64,000 bases of DNA. It comes from CAZTNW01 sp964614945 (GTDB lineage: Bacteria > Caldisericota > JANLFM01). The notes beneath the pieces are model-generated. The model saw only the letters and a list, made by a program, of their open reading frames with translations. It did no database searches and was not told where the DNA came from. Made by a program: the position numbers and the translations under genes. The DNA lies in contig CAZTNW010000002.1 of the NCBI GenBank assembly GCA_964614945.1, positions 248,001 to 312,000 on the forward strand, read 5' to 3'. Below are positions 32,491 to 41,709 of this stretch, one piece after another (within the stretch, counting starts at the first letter, position 1; every line of letters begins with the position of its first letter).

Positions 32491-32960
32491 CCTATCTGAC
32501 CATGTCCCTTCTTATCCTGTTCGCCTTCCTGGCTGTCTTCCTCAAAGATGTGCTCTTAAGCGTCCTCTCCCTGGCCAGCGTCTCCGCACTTCTGTCCATC
32601 CTCTTCTTTCAATTGGGATGTCCGGTGGCTGGCGTTTTTGAACTATCGGTGGGCGCAGGGCTGATCACGGTCCTAGTCGTCCTGACAATCAGTTTCATCC
32701 AGACACGCAGGGAGAAGGGACAGGAGCGCAGGATCCTCTGGGTGCTCGTCGCCCTCGCCGCGAGCGCTCTTGTCTTCTTCCTCTTCCAGACCGCGACTCG
32801 CCTGGCTTATCCCTCTTCGATTCCCCCCGCCGGCTGGGGCGAGGTAGGGGAGGTCCTCTGGAAGCTGCGCTCCTTCGACCTGGTGCCGCAGGTACTCGTG
32901 GTCTTATCCGCTGTATTCGGCATCCTGACCTTACTGCGGCGGGAAAAGGGAGAGAGCTGA
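32487..32960 (+). CDS. Energy-converting hydrogenase membrane subunit, NuoJ/MbhD-E-like
   Basis: First core gene of the group 4 hydrogenase operon; 157 residues, five hydrophobic segments. The N-terminal half matches the DUF4040/MbhD pattern: KDVLLSVLSLASVSALLSIL, FFQLGCPVAGVFELSVGAG and TVLVVLTISF. The C-terminal half with a helix, a loop and a final helix corresponds to MbhE or the end of NuoJ. In Mbh and complex I these subunits form part of the ion path near the membrane arm hinge. TTGGAGAC precedes the ATG, and the gene shares TGATG with the next. Confidence 0.8.
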   Translation: MTYLTMSLLILFAFLAVFLKDVLLSVLSLASVSALLSILFFQLGCPVAGVFELSVGAGLITVLVVLTISFIQTRREKGQERRILWVLVALAASALVFFLFQTATRLAYPSSIPPAGWGEVGEVLWKLRSFDLVPQVLVVLSAVFGILTLLRREKGES

Positions 32961-33253
32961 TGAACCTGCTGCCTTTCGTCTTCGTCCTTTTCGCCTTAGG
33001 CCTCTTCTGTCTCCTGACCCGCCGAAACCTGATCAAGCTCTTGATCGGACTGGAACTTTTAGCGAAAGCCACCACTCTGGCAATCATCTGGAGCGGTGTC
33101 CTTCAGGGAACCCCGGCCTACACCCAGAGCCTGACTCTGATCATCATCGCCATCGAAGTGATGGTTGTGGCGGTATTCCTTGCCTTGATCAATGTCTTCC
33201 ACGCGCAGAGCAGGAACCTGGATACTGACGAGATGAAGAGGCTCAAGGGATGA
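32960..33253 (+). CDS. NuoK/MnhC/MbhG-like membrane subunit
   Basis: 97 residues, three transmembrane helices. LIGLELLAKATTLAIIW carries the conserved membrane Glu of NuoK helix 2 and the usual GLELL..A sequence. A second acidic residue lies in ITIIIAIEVMVVAVFLAL-like helix 3 (IEVMVVAVFLALIN). These residues take part in proton or sodium conduction in the complex I family. It is coupled to both neighbours by overlapping start/stop codons. Confidence 0.88.
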   Translation: MNLLPFVFVLFALGLFCLLTRRNLIKLLIGLELLAKATTLAIIWSGVLQGTPAYTQSLTLIIIAIEVMVVAVFLALINVFHAQSRNLDTDEMKRLKG

Positions 33254-35076
33254 TCAGCCCCGAACTTTCGGGCTTCCTGATGATCCTTATCCCCTTCACC
33301 GGGGCGATCCTCGTTCCTCTGATCAGTCTCTTCGCCTCCCGCGCTGTCCCCCTCTTCGCCGTACTCGTGGGGCTCCTCTCATCTGTGTTCGCCTTTTTTA
33401 TCCTCCCCTCTGCCGGAACGACGAGGAGCCTGTCCTTTGAATGGCTCCCCGGTCTGCTCAAGGCGGGCTTGAATCTCGACACCCTTTCCATCATCCCCGC
33501 CCTGATCGCTACCTGGATCGGTTTCCTCGTCCTTGTCTATTCCCTCGGCTATATGAAGCACGAGGAGAACCTCTCCCGCTACTATTCGCTCACCCTGCTC
33601 TTCGTTGGCTCGATGGTGGGGATGGCTCTGGCCGATAACTTCCTCGCCCTCTTCTTCTTCTGGGAGATCATGGGCGTTTGTTCCTACCTTTTAATCGGTT
33701 TCTTCTACCGGGACCCGAAGGCCGCGGCGGCCGGGGTTAAGGCCTTTCTCACGACAAGAATCGGCGATGTCGGGCTGTTGGCGGCAATCCTAACCCTCTA
33801 CGCTTTTTCCGGCACCTTCTCTATCGAACCCAACTTGTATATCGCCACGAAGATTGCCGTTCCCATCCTCGGTTTCATTTCCTTCGGCTTCATCATGGGG
33901 GCGGTGGGCAAGTCGGCCCAGCTCCCGCTCCACGTCTGGTTGCCGGACGCCATGGAGGCGCCCACGACGATCTCCGCCCTGATCCACGCCGCCACGATGG
34001 TGAACGCCGGCGTCTACCTTCTGGCCCGCGTCTCTCCCCTCCTGGCGCAAATTCCCTGGTCTTTAGACCTGGTGCAATGGGTGGGCGCCCTGACTGCCCT
34101 CCTCGGCTCTCTGCTCGCCACCTTCAATTACGACCTTAAGCGCATACTTGCTTACTCCACGATTTCCCAGCTGGGCTACATGATCTTCGCTGTGGGAGTG
34201 GGGGCTGTTTTTGCCTCACAATTCCATCTTTTCTCCCATGCTATCTTCAAGGCCCTCCTCTTCCTCTGCGCCGGAGCGGTAATTCACAGCCTCGGGACAC
34301 GCGACATCCGAGAGATGGGGGGACTGCAGAAACTGATGCCCTCCGTGGGTACCCCCTTCCTCATCGGCGCCCTCGCCTTGATGGGATTGCCCATCCTGAA
34401 CGGGTTTTTCTCGAAGGACCTGATTTTAGAGGAGGCTGTGCTTCACGGTTCCTGGGGTCCCCTGATCGTCGCCAGTCTGGCCGCCCTGCTCACCGTCTTT
34501 TACGCTCTGCGCACCACGGCCTGCGTCTTCTGGGGAAAACCGCGTTTCCAGAAGCATCCCCACCCTACTCCCCGGGTGATGGGCCTACCTCTGGCCCTCC
34601 TCGCCCTCGGCTCGGTCCTCTCCTGGATCCTGGTCGGGCCCATCACCCGATCCTGGACTGCCTCCGGCCTCGAGGGCAGGATGATCGATGCCTGGGAGCT
34701 GATCAAGGAGACCTTCTCCTCCGGCGCCTTCCTCATTACCCTTTTGGCCCTCGGAGTTGGTCTTCTACTCTTCCTCTATCGGAAACCGATCGGCTCCTTC
34801 CTCCGCCTGAAGGCCGCCGGATTCTTGCGAGCAGTCGCCCTTGGTCTGGGTTTCGATATCTTATACGGCTGGCTCTCGCGCATCATCTATAGCCTGGGAG
34901 GGCTCGCCGAGCGCTTCTGGGAGGAGAAAGTGATGGAAGGGATCAACCGTGGCGTGGGCAAGGCCAGCCTGACTCTGAGTGTCCTCAGTCGTAAGATGCA
35001 GACCGGGGACATCCACTGGAATCTTCTTTACGTAATCATTGCCCTGATCGTGATCGTGGGGGTGCTTTTCTGGTGA
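33250..35076 (+). CDS. NuoL/MbhH-like antiporter subunit
   Basis: 608 residues, about 14-16 helices; the largest of three antiporter-like subunits here. Family motifs: NFLALFFFWEIMGVCSYLLI with the conserved helix-5 Glu, GKSAQLPLHVWLPDAMEAPT (conserved Lys and Asp), ALIHAATMVNAGVYLLAR, and LKRILAYSTISQLGYMI. The C-terminal part (about 480-608) has extra helices and an amphipathic segment, as in true NuoL. Expected to move H+ or Na+ when coupled to the hydrogenase. Starts with an ATGA overlap. Confidence 0.92.
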   Translation: MISPELSGFLMILIPFTGAILVPLISLFASRAVPLFAVLVGLLSSVFAFFILPSAGTTRSLSFEWLPGLLKAGLNLDTLSIIPALIATWIGFLVLVYSLGYMKHEENLSRYYSLTLLFVGSMVGMALADNFLALFFFWEIMGVCSYLLIGFFYRDPKAAAAGVKAFLTTRIGDVGLLAAILTLYAFSGTFSIEPNLYIATKIAVPILGFISFGFIMGAVGKSAQLPLHVWLPDAMEAPTTISALIHAATMVNAGVYLLARVSPLLAQIPWSLDLVQWVGALTALLGSLLATFNYDLKRILAYSTISQLGYMIFAVGVGAVFASQFHLFSHAIFKALLFLCAGAVIHSLGTRDIREMGGLQKLMPSVGTPFLIGALALMGLPILNGFFSKDLILEEAVLHGSWGPLIVASLAALLTVFYALRTTACVFWGKPRFQKHPHPTPRVMGLPLALLALGSVLSWILVGPITRSWTASGLEGRMIDAWELIKETFSSGAFLITLLALGVGLLLFLYRKPIGSFLRLKAAGFLRAVALGLGFDILYGWLSRIIYSLGGLAERFWEEKVMEGINRGVGKASLTLSVLSRKMQTGDIHWNLLYVIIALIVIVGVLFW

Positions 35077-36524
35077 GCCCAACCATGCTTTTGCTCATTC
35101 AATTCCTTCCTCTGGCTCTCGCGCTCTTACTCCTGGTCTTCCCGAAAGATAAGGTGAAGCCGGCCGCGATCCTCGCGCTGCTGTGCACGCTGCTCCAGCT
35201 TACCCTCGTCGCCATCCTACTTCCCGGCGAAATTGGTTTCGGCAAAGATCTGGGAATGGGGATGACCGTCGCTTTTGGTTTCGACCCCCTCACCGCCCTC
35301 GCCCTCATCGTGATCACCGCGGCAAGTTTCATCGCCATCCTCTACTCTTTCCGTACCAGGCAAACTCCCTCCACCAGCCCTTCCTTTTATGCCCTCATTC
35401 TCCTCGTCCTCTTCGGCACAACCGGAGTGGCTCTCTCCCGCGATCTGATTCAGTTCTATCTCTTCTGGGAGGCGATGCTGATCCCGGCCTGGGCTCTGGT
35501 ATTGCACTGGAACGAGGAACCGGCGCGCGCACGCTATATCGGCTTGAAATTTTTTATCATTACGCATATCGGCGCCGTTCTGATGCTCGCATCCATCCTC
35601 TGGATCTATTCCCTGGCTGGCACCACAAATATGGCCGCACTCGCTTCCTTCCTACCCACCTTGCCTCCGGGCATTCTCATCGCCATGGCTGCCCTTTTCA
35701 TCATGGGATTTATCGCCAAACTGGCCATCTTTCCCTTCCACACCTGGCTGCCTGATGCCTACACCTCCGCCGTGATGCCGGTGACGCTCGTTTTGGTAGG
35801 GGTGCTGACGAATATAGGCGTTTACGCTCTCGCCCGCTTCCTCCCCTTCTTTCCTTCCTCGGCCCTCTCCGCTCTTTCCCTCCCTCTTCTGATCGCCGCC
35901 CTGGTAACGATGTTCTACGGAGGGATCAACGCGCTTGCCGGGAGGAACGTGAAGCGGGTTGTGGCTTATTCCTCCATCTCGCAGATGGGATACGTCCTCT
36001 TCGGCTTTGCCACCCTGCTCCCGCTGGGATTTGCCGGATCCGTCTTCAACCTCTTCAACCAGGCCGCCACCAAGTTAGCACTCTTCATCACCCTGGGGAT
36101 GGTAGCCGAGGAGGCCGGAACCTGGCAGATCCAGGAGCTGGGCGGCTGGGCCCGCAGGCTCCCCTTGGCGGCCGTCGTAGGGACTACGGCCATGCTATCG
36201 CTGGTCGGCTCTCCCCCCACTTTAGGGTTCTGGCCGGAGTTTCTCACTTTCTCGGCCGCTTTCTCCTACGGGAACTACCTGCTCGCTTCCCTGGCGCTGG
36301 TTGCTTCTATTCTCACTGCAGCCTACGGCCTTCGCCTCGTGCGCTTTGTCTTCTTTGGCCCCTTTCGCGGAACAGATGAGAGGCCGCTGAGCCCCCACTG
36401 GACCACCGTCCTTCCCTTGATAATCTGTTTTCTCGCTCTGATCGCTTTCGGCTTATACCCGGGCTGGACTTTTGCGCTCGTCAGGAGTGCTATCAGCTCC
36501 CTGGGCTTTTTAATAGGAGGATAA
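35073..36524 (+). CDS. NuoM-like antiporter subunit
   Basis: 483 residues, about 14 helices. DLIQFYLFWEAMLIPAWALV holds the conserved Glu; FIAKLAIFPFHTWLPDAYT the Lys and the amphipathic loop; VKRVVAYSSISQMGYVLFG the helix-12 region. HWNEEPARARYIGLKFFI is characteristic of NuoM rather than NuoN or NuoL. GTG start overlapping the previous stop (GTGA). Confidence 0.92.
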   Translation: MSPTMLLLIQFLPLALALLLLVFPKDKVKPAAILALLCTLLQLTLVAILLPGEIGFGKDLGMGMTVAFGFDPLTALALIVITAASFIAILYSFRTRQTPSTSPSFYALILLVLFGTTGVALSRDLIQFYLFWEAMLIPAWALVLHWNEEPARARYIGLKFFIITHIGAVLMLASILWIYSLAGTTNMAALASFLPTLPPGILIAMAALFIMGFIAKLAIFPFHTWLPDAYTSAVMPVTLVLVGVLTNIGVYALARFLPFFPSSALSALSLPLLIAALVTMFYGGINALAGRNVKRVVAYSSISQMGYVLFGFATLLPLGFAGSVFNLFNQAATKLALFITLGMVAEEAGTWQIQELGGWARRLPLAAVVGTTAMLSLVGSPPTLGFWPEFLTFSAAFSYGNYLLASLALVASILTAAYGLRLVRFVFFGPFRGTDERPLSPHWTTVLPLIICFLALIAFGLYPGWTFALVRSAISSLGFLIGG

Positions 36525-38006
36525 ATGCAGGCTCAGACACTAACAGAGACAACGCTGGCCCTGCTCGTTCTGGGGGCCCTGGCCAGCTACCTGGGAGGTG
36601 CTTTTTTCCGCTCCCGGGAAAGACTCATTTCCGGAATCATCGCGCTTTTGGCTCTGGCCGGGAGCCTGGCCTCCTCTTCCTTGCTTTTCCCTCATCTTCA
36701 GGCCGGCTCCCAGCCGCTCACTCTCTTCGGCTTTCTCACCCTGCGGGTGGACCTTTTAGGCTGGATCGTGATCCAGGTGGGGCTCGCTCTTGGCCTGATT
36801 GTCACCCTCTATTCGCTTGCCTACATGAAACAGGATACGGGAAACCACACCTTCTTTCCTCTCCTGCTCTTACTTATTTCCTCAGTGATGGGATTGGCTT
36901 ATGCCTTTGACCTCTTCAACCTCTACCTCTTCTTTGAGCTACTCGCCGTCAGCTCCTTTACCCTCGTATCCTTCCGTAAGGCTCGCTGGGAGCCTGTGGA
37001 GGCAGGAATTAAGTTCCTGGTGATGTCCGTCACCGGTTCCGCCCTGGTTCTCCTGGGTATCGCCCTGATCTATTCTTATTACGGCACCCTCGACCTCGTG
37101 GCCTTAGGGGCCGCTGTCCTTACCTCGAGCGCGGTCTCTCCCTTGAGTCTCTGGCTCCCCCTCTGCCTTTTCACCGTGGGCTTCGGCATCAAGGCGGCGA
37201 TGTTTCCCCTGCACACCTGGCTGCCCGATGCTCACGCTGAGGCTCCCTCCGGGATCTCGGCTATGCTCTCGGGCATCGTGATCGAGACCGGGCTCTTCGC
37301 TCTCCTGCGTATTTTCCTCACCCTGGGCGCTTTCCTCCCCTGGGGAGAGATGCTGATCTGGTTCTCCCTCCTGACGATGACGGCGGGAAACCTGATGGCG
37401 CTGACCCAAAAGCAGATGAAGAGGATGCTCGCCTATTCCTCCATCTCCCAGATGGGATATATCCTCATGGGTCTGGGCATCGGAGCCGCCTTCGCCGTGC
37501 CGAGCGGTACCACGGGCGGAATGTTCCACGTCGTCACCCATGGTTTTATGAAAGGACTAGCCTTCCTCTGCGCCGGAGCCCTGATATTTCGCCTGGGAAG
37601 CGGAGAGATGCAAGAGATGCGCGGAGCTGGCTGGCGGATGCCGCTCACGGGGGTAACATTCTCCATCGCCGCCCTTTCCCTGGCGGGGGTCCCGCCTTTT
37701 GCCGGTTTTATGAGCAAATTGCTGATCTATCAGTCCGGGATCCAGAGCGGAACCACCATCGGTTGGATCGCCTCCTTCGTGGCCATTTTTAATTCAGTGC
37801 TCTCGCTCGGCTATTACCTGCCGGCCATCGGCATCCTTTACTCGCGCGAACCCGGGGCATACCTCTCGCGAGCGCGGGAAGTCCCCCTGGCTATGGCCTT
37901 TGCCCTCCTCCTCCTCGCTCTTTTGACGATCTACTTAGGCGTGATGCCGGAGCCGGTACGAGGCTGGGTAAGCCAGGCCTTCTCCCTGCTTCAAGGAGGA
38001 TTCTGA
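36525..38006 (+). CDS. NuoN/MnhD/MbhH-type antiporter subunit
   Basis: 493 residues, about 14 helices; third antiporter-like subunit of the complex. Motifs: DLFNLYLFFELLAVSSFTLV (conserved Glu), GIKAAMFPLHTWLPDAHAEA, SGISAMLSGIVIETGLFALL and MKRMLAYSSISQMGYILMG. The HAEAPSGISAMLSG sequence is the form seen in Mrp/Mbh-type D subunits. ATG follows directly after the previous TAA, with AGGAGG in the end of nuoM-like. Confidence 0.9.
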   Translation: MQAQTLTETTLALLVLGALASYLGGAFFRSRERLISGIIALLALAGSLASSSLLFPHLQAGSQPLTLFGFLTLRVDLLGWIVIQVGLALGLIVTLYSLAYMKQDTGNHTFFPLLLLLISSVMGLAYAFDLFNLYLFFELLAVSSFTLVSFRKARWEPVEAGIKFLVMSVTGSALVLLGIALIYSYYGTLDLVALGAAVLTSSAVSPLSLWLPLCLFTVGFGIKAAMFPLHTWLPDAHAEAPSGISAMLSGIVIETGLFALLRIFLTLGAFLPWGEMLIWFSLLTMTAGNLMALTQKQMKRMLAYSSISQMGYILMGLGIGAAFAVPSGTTGGMFHVVTHGFMKGLAFLCAGALIFRLGSGEMQEMRGAGWRMPLTGVTFSIAALSLAGVPPFAGFMSKLLIYQSGIQSGTTIGWIASFVAIFNSVLSLGYYLPAIGILYSREPGAYLSRAREVPLAMAFALLLLALLTIYLGVMPEPVRGWVSQAFSLLQGGF

Positions 38007-38317
38007 TGAACATAATTCCTCCTCTGGCGTTCTTGTTCTTCCTTTTAATTGCCGTCCTGATGGGGCTGGGAGCTCGAAAAATGGCTCCCAGGGGACCGGC
38101 GGACCCTGAAGCGGAAACCTCATATGCTGGAGGAGAGGACATCCCAGGAGAGAAGAGACACCCCGGTTACCGGGCCTTTTTCCTGGTGGCGCTCTTTTTT
38201 ACCATCCTACACGTACTGGCGTTGATTCTCGGGCTCCTGCCGGCAGGAAGCGCCTGGATCGGACTCATCTATGCTGGAGTGCTGGCCTTCTCTCTGGTAG
38301 CATTGACTTTGAGGTGA
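38006..38317 (+). CDS. NuoA-like small membrane subunit
   Basis: 103 residues with three hydrophobic segments separated by a charged loop. Order and loop position match NuoA: helix 1, a hydrophilic loop containing SYAGGEDIPGEKR (compare the conserved YESG.PxG of NuoA), then two helices. It precedes the B-like subunit, as nuoA precedes nuoB in complex I operons. Sequence similarity is modest, so the call rests partly on position. TGATG overlap with the gene before. Confidence 0.65.
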   Translation: MNIIPPLAFLFFLLIAVLMGLGARKMAPRGPADPEAETSYAGGEDIPGEKRHPGYRAFFLVALFFTILHVLALILGLLPAGSAWIGLIYAGVLAFSLVALTLR

Positions 38318-38320
38318 AAC

Positions 38321-38749
38321 ATGTCTAAAGTCGCGACCTGGTCGAGAATTACCTCCCCCTGGATCATCCACTTCAACGCCGGCGGATGCAATGGATGCGA
38401 TATCGAAGTGCTGGCCGCCCTGACGCCGCGCTTTGACGTGGAGAGGTTTGGCATCCTGCTCAAGGGGACGCCGCGCCATGCCGATGTCTTAGTCTGCACG
38501 GGGCCGGTAAACGAGCAGATAAAGAGCAGGCTGCGCCGCATTTACGATCAGATGCCTCACCCCAAGTTCGTGATCGCGGTGGGGGCCTGCGCCGTCTCCG
38601 GCGGGGTTTTTCGCGGTTGCTACAACTCACTGGGAGGCATGGACGAGGTATTACCGGTCAGCGCTTATGTTCCCGGTTGCCCGCCCCGTCCTGACGCGAT
38701 CATCCAGGGCGTTTATGAGCTTTTGAACAAGCTGAAGAGAGGAGGATGA
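38321..38749 (+). CDS. [NiFe]-hydrogenase small subunit, NuoB/EchC/MbhJ-like
   Basis: 142 residues; binds the single proximal 4Fe-4S cluster that connects to the nickel site. The four ligands are visible: Cys-x2-Cys in NAGGCNGCDIEVLA, the Cys of AVGACAVSGGVF and the Cys of YVPGCPPRPDAI. Length and motifs are those of group 4 small subunits and complex I subunit B. Lies between the A-like and C-like genes. Confidence 0.95.
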   Translation: MSKVATWSRITSPWIIHFNAGGCNGCDIEVLAALTPRFDVERFGILLKGTPRHADVLVCTGPVNEQIKSRLRRIYDQMPHPKFVIAVGACAVSGGVFRGCYNSLGGMDEVLPVSAYVPGCPPRPDAIIQGVYELLNKLKRGG

Positions 38750-38753
38750 GCGC

Positions 38754-39152
38754 ATGTCATCTTGGTTAGAGGTAGAGCCCCTCGCAATTAAACGCTGGGT
38801 ATCCCTGCTCTGGGATACCGGCTACATCAGGCACCTTTCCACGATATCGGGATATCAGGATGGTGAGCAAATTTGCCTGGTTTACCACTTTCTCGGACGG
38901 GAAAACCGCCCTATGAATATGCGCACCTGTATTTCCATTAAGGTTCTCCGCGTTCCCTCCATTACCGGTATCCTTCCGGGGGCAGTCCTCTACGAGAGGG
39001 AGATCCAGGATCTTCTCGGCGTTCACTTTGAGGGAATTACGGATGGACGTCGCTTGATCCTGCCTGAGCATTTTCCGAAGGAACTTCATCCTTTGCGCAA
39101 AGATTTTCAACCTAAGGTCTTCACCCTGCCAGGGGGAGGAGAGGCAAAATGA
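38754..39152 (+). CDS. NuoC/EchD-like subunit
   Basis: 132 residues, equivalent to complex I subunit C (30-kDa) without extensions. The core AVLYEREIQDLLGVHFEGI and the following PEHFPKELHPLRKDF match the family signature (ERE..DL.G..F.G.. ...PL.KD). No cofactor is bound in this family; it stabilises the interface of small and large subunits. GGAGGATGAG precedes the ATG; overlaps the large subunit gene by 4 nt. Confidence 0.92.
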   Translation: MSSWLEVEPLAIKRWVSLLWDTGYIRHLSTISGYQDGEQICLVYHFLGRENRPMNMRTCISIKVLRVPSITGILPGAVLYEREIQDLLGVHFEGITDGRRLILPEHFPKELHPLRKDFQPKVFTLPGGGEAK

Positions 39153-40324
39153 GCGAGAGGCTGACTTTACCTATCGGTCCCCAGCACCCCCTCCTGAAAG
39201 AGCCGGTACATTTCCGCTTTCAACTCGAAGGGGAGAAGATTGTCGATGCCGATATCAGGCTGGGTTATAACCATCGAGGGATTGAAAAAGCAGCTGAGGA
39301 GCGGACGTACATTCAGAGCCTGTATATGGTAGAGCGGATCTGCGGCATCTGTTCGCACACTCATGCCACCAACTTCGCCCAGACCGTGGAAGGGCTGATG
39401 CAGGTGGAAGTTCCACCCCGCGTGCGCTATTTGCGCACGATCATGGGCGAACTGGAAAGGATCCACAGCCACCTGCTCTGGTTAGGGGTGGCAGGCCACG
39501 AGATCGGCTTTGATACTCTCTTCATGGTGGCTTGGCGGGACCGCGAGATCGTGCAGGATCTGATGGAGATGATCAGCGGAAACCGAGTGAACCACAGCTT
39601 GAATATCTTCGGCGGCGTCAGGAAGGATATCGACGAGGGCGATAAGGATAAGATCCTCGCCGGGATCAAGACACTGGCAGAGCGCACGCTGTATTACGAA
39701 AAAGTCGTGGCCGAGGAGAGCACTTTCATCGCCCGCGTGGCCGATGTCGGCTACCTGCCCAAGGAAATCGCCATCTCCCACTGTGCGGTGGGCCCCACAG
39801 CTCGCGGTTCCGGTGTAGCTTATGACGTGCGGAAGGATGTCCCCTATGCCGCTTACGGAGAGATCCCCTTCAAGGTGATCACCTCGGAACGGGGAGACGT
39901 GCTGGGCAGGGCCATCGTCCGCGTGGAGGAGACGCTTGAGGCCGTCCACATCATCGAATACGCGCTGAAAAATCTACCGGACGGGCCGATCTCTATCCGA
40001 GCACCGCGCAGGGTACCGGCAGGTGAGGCAGTGGGTCGGTACGAAGCGCCGAGGGGAGAGTGCTTGCACTATGTCCGTTCCAACGGAACGGACATCCCCG
40101 ATCGGGTGAAAGTTCGGGCCCCAACCCTGGCCAATCTGACCTCGATTCGTCACTGCCTCTTGGGGGAGCAGGTGGCGGATATACCCATCATTATCGCTGC
40201 TATCGATCCCTGCCTGTCCTGTACTGATCGCACGGTGCTTCTACAGCAGGCCGGCGAAACGAAAGGGGAACTCCTCAGTTGGGAAGAATTGAGACAAAGG
40301 AGCATTGCTAAGAGAGGACAATGA
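39149..40324 (+). CDS. Energy-converting [NiFe]-hydrogenase large subunit, NuoD/EchE/MbhL-like
   Basis: 391 residues, catalytic subunit of the group 4 enzyme. Unlike complex I NuoD, it keeps all four nickel-binding cysteines: Cys65/Cys68 in RICGICSHTHAT and Cys355/Cys358 in DPCLSCTDR, so it should be a working hydrogenase. After Arg361 a 30-residue C-terminal tail remains, to be removed by the HycI-type protease encoded just downstream (cleavage after CTDR is known for HycE). DADIRLGYNHRGIEKAAEER and IMGELERIHSHLLWLG are conserved with complex I. Confidence 0.95.
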   Translation: MSERLTLPIGPQHPLLKEPVHFRFQLEGEKIVDADIRLGYNHRGIEKAAEERTYIQSLYMVERICGICSHTHATNFAQTVEGLMQVEVPPRVRYLRTIMGELERIHSHLLWLGVAGHEIGFDTLFMVAWRDREIVQDLMEMISGNRVNHSLNIFGGVRKDIDEGDKDKILAGIKTLAERTLYYEKVVAEESTFIARVADVGYLPKEIAISHCAVGPTARGSGVAYDVRKDVPYAAYGEIPFKVITSERGDVLGRAIVRVEETLEAVHIIEYALKNLPDGPISIRAPRRVPAGEAVGRYEAPRGECLHYVRSNGTDIPDRVKVRAPTLANLTSIRHCLLGEQVADIPIIIAAIDPCLSCTDRTVLLQQAGETKGELLSWEELRQRSIAKRGQ

Positions 40325-41283
40325 GCGTCTTTTTGGCCATCCTACAGGTTTTATTTTTCCCCGGGCTGCTCTTCCTGATGATCTTTTCCCTGTTTATCCA
40401 GTGGCTGGACCGGAAGCTCTATGCCCGCATGCAGAACCGGCTGGGTCCCCCCTTGGTCCAACCATTGGCTGACCTGCTAAAGCTCTTCTCCAAGGAGAGC
40501 GTGATTCCCCGTTGCGTAGATCCCTGGTTTTTCCGCTTGCTCCCTTACTTCGGTTTTGCCGGCGTGGCCACTTCCTACCTCTCGATCCCCGTGTGGACCA
40601 CAGCCGCGCTCTCCTCCTACCAGGGAGACCTGGTCATCGTTGCCTACCTCCTGACGATCCCTACTTTAGTAATCTCGTTGGCGGGCTGGACCTCCTCAAG
40701 TGCTTACAGTATCCTGGGAGGAGTACGCTGCCTGACACAGCTTTTCGCCTACGAGGTTCCCTTCTTCATCGCCCTGCTTACTCCCGCCCTCCTTCTCGGC
40801 ACCTGGAATATCTCCGAGATTTCCACCCGGCTTCCAGCTTTCCTCCTCGAGCAACCCTTCTACTTCATCCCCGTGCTCCTCTCCTTCTTCATCGGCATCA
40901 TCTCCCTGCAGGGAAAGTTGGAGAGAAAGCCTTTCGACATCCCGGATGCCGAGACAGAGCTTGTTGCCGGTCCCTTTACCGAGTATTCCGGCCGCTTCTT
41001 AGGAATTTTCCGGCTCACCCTCGATATGGAAATGGTCGTAGGGGCCTCTCTCCTTTCCGCTGTTTTCCTCGGAGGCGCACGGTCCTTTATCGGTATCCCC
41101 GCTTTCCTTTCTTATTTGATCAAGACGCTGTTTATTGTCTTTATTCTCTCCTTTGTTAAGGCCGCGCTCGCCCGCATCCGCATCGATCAGATGATCAAAT
41201 TCGGCTGGCGCTACCTTGCTCCCTTGAGCCTCCTGGGACTGCTTTTAGTGGTGATTTTTTCCAAGGGAGGGATCATCGTATGA
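40321..41283 (+). CDS. NuoH/EchB/HycD-like membrane subunit
   Basis: 320 residues, about eight helices; anchors the hydrophilic arm and forms the first part of the ion path. QWLDRKLYARMQNRLGPPLVQPLADLLKLF near the N-terminus (here broken for length: RKLYARMQNRLGPP then LADLLKLFSKE) and KPFDIPDAETELVAGPFTEY are the diagnostic NuoH motifs. ARIRIDQMIKFGWRYLAPLS is the C-terminal signature. ATGA overlaps on both sides. Confidence 0.94.
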   Translation: MSVFLAILQVLFFPGLLFLMIFSLFIQWLDRKLYARMQNRLGPPLVQPLADLLKLFSKESVIPRCVDPWFFRLLPYFGFAGVATSYLSIPVWTTAALSSYQGDLVIVAYLLTIPTLVISLAGWTSSSAYSILGGVRCLTQLFAYEVPFFIALLTPALLLGTWNISEISTRLPAFLLEQPFYFIPVLLSFFIGIISLQGKLERKPFDIPDAETELVAGPFTEYSGRFLGIFRLTLDMEMVVGASLLSAVFLGGARSFIGIPAFLSYLIKTLFIVFILSFVKAALARIRIDQMIKFGWRYLAPLSLLGLLLVVIFSKGGIIV

Positions 41284-41696
41284 GACGGCCGGGAGCGATC
41301 TGGCGAGAGATCACCAAAAATCTCGGTCGTAAGCCGGCGACCGTACGCTACCCGAAGCAGAGGCTGCCTCTGCCAGACAATTTCCGCGGGAAACCTGTCT
41401 TCGATCCCAAAGGCTGTGTTGGCTGCCTGATGTGCGTGCGGGACTGTCCGGCCCGCGCCATCCAGATCGACAAGATCGCGGAGAAGACTTTTGCCTGCAC
41501 GTTTTATCTCGACCGCTGCATCTTTTGCGGTCAGTGCGCGGACTCGTGCCCGCGCAAAACCATCCATATGAGCCATGATTACGAACTGGCATCCTTCGAC
41601 AGGGACGGCCTGATCGATAGAAGAAAAGACGAGAGCCCGCGGGAAAGTGCGGAGGCACCTCCCGGGAAAGACAAGGAGTGTCCGCCGGGCTCTTAA
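41280..41696 (+). CDS. NuoI/EchF/MbhN-like 2x[4Fe-4S] ferredoxin subunit
   Basis: 138 residues; takes electrons from a soluble donor, probably reduced ferredoxin, and passes them to the small subunit. Two complete 4Fe-4S motifs: CVGCLMCVRDCP and CIFCGQCADSCP. No NuoEFG-like NADH module is encoded nearby, which supports ferredoxin as donor. The protease gene starts inside or just after its 3' end. Confidence 0.93.
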   Translation: MRRPGAIWREITKNLGRKPATVRYPKQRLPLPDNFRGKPVFDPKGCVGCLMCVRDCPARAIQIDKIAEKTFACTFYLDRCIFCGQCADSCPRKTIHMSHDYELASFDRDGLIDRRKDESPRESAEAPPGKDKECPPGS

Positions 41697-41709
41697 AGGT
41701 CGGGAAGAA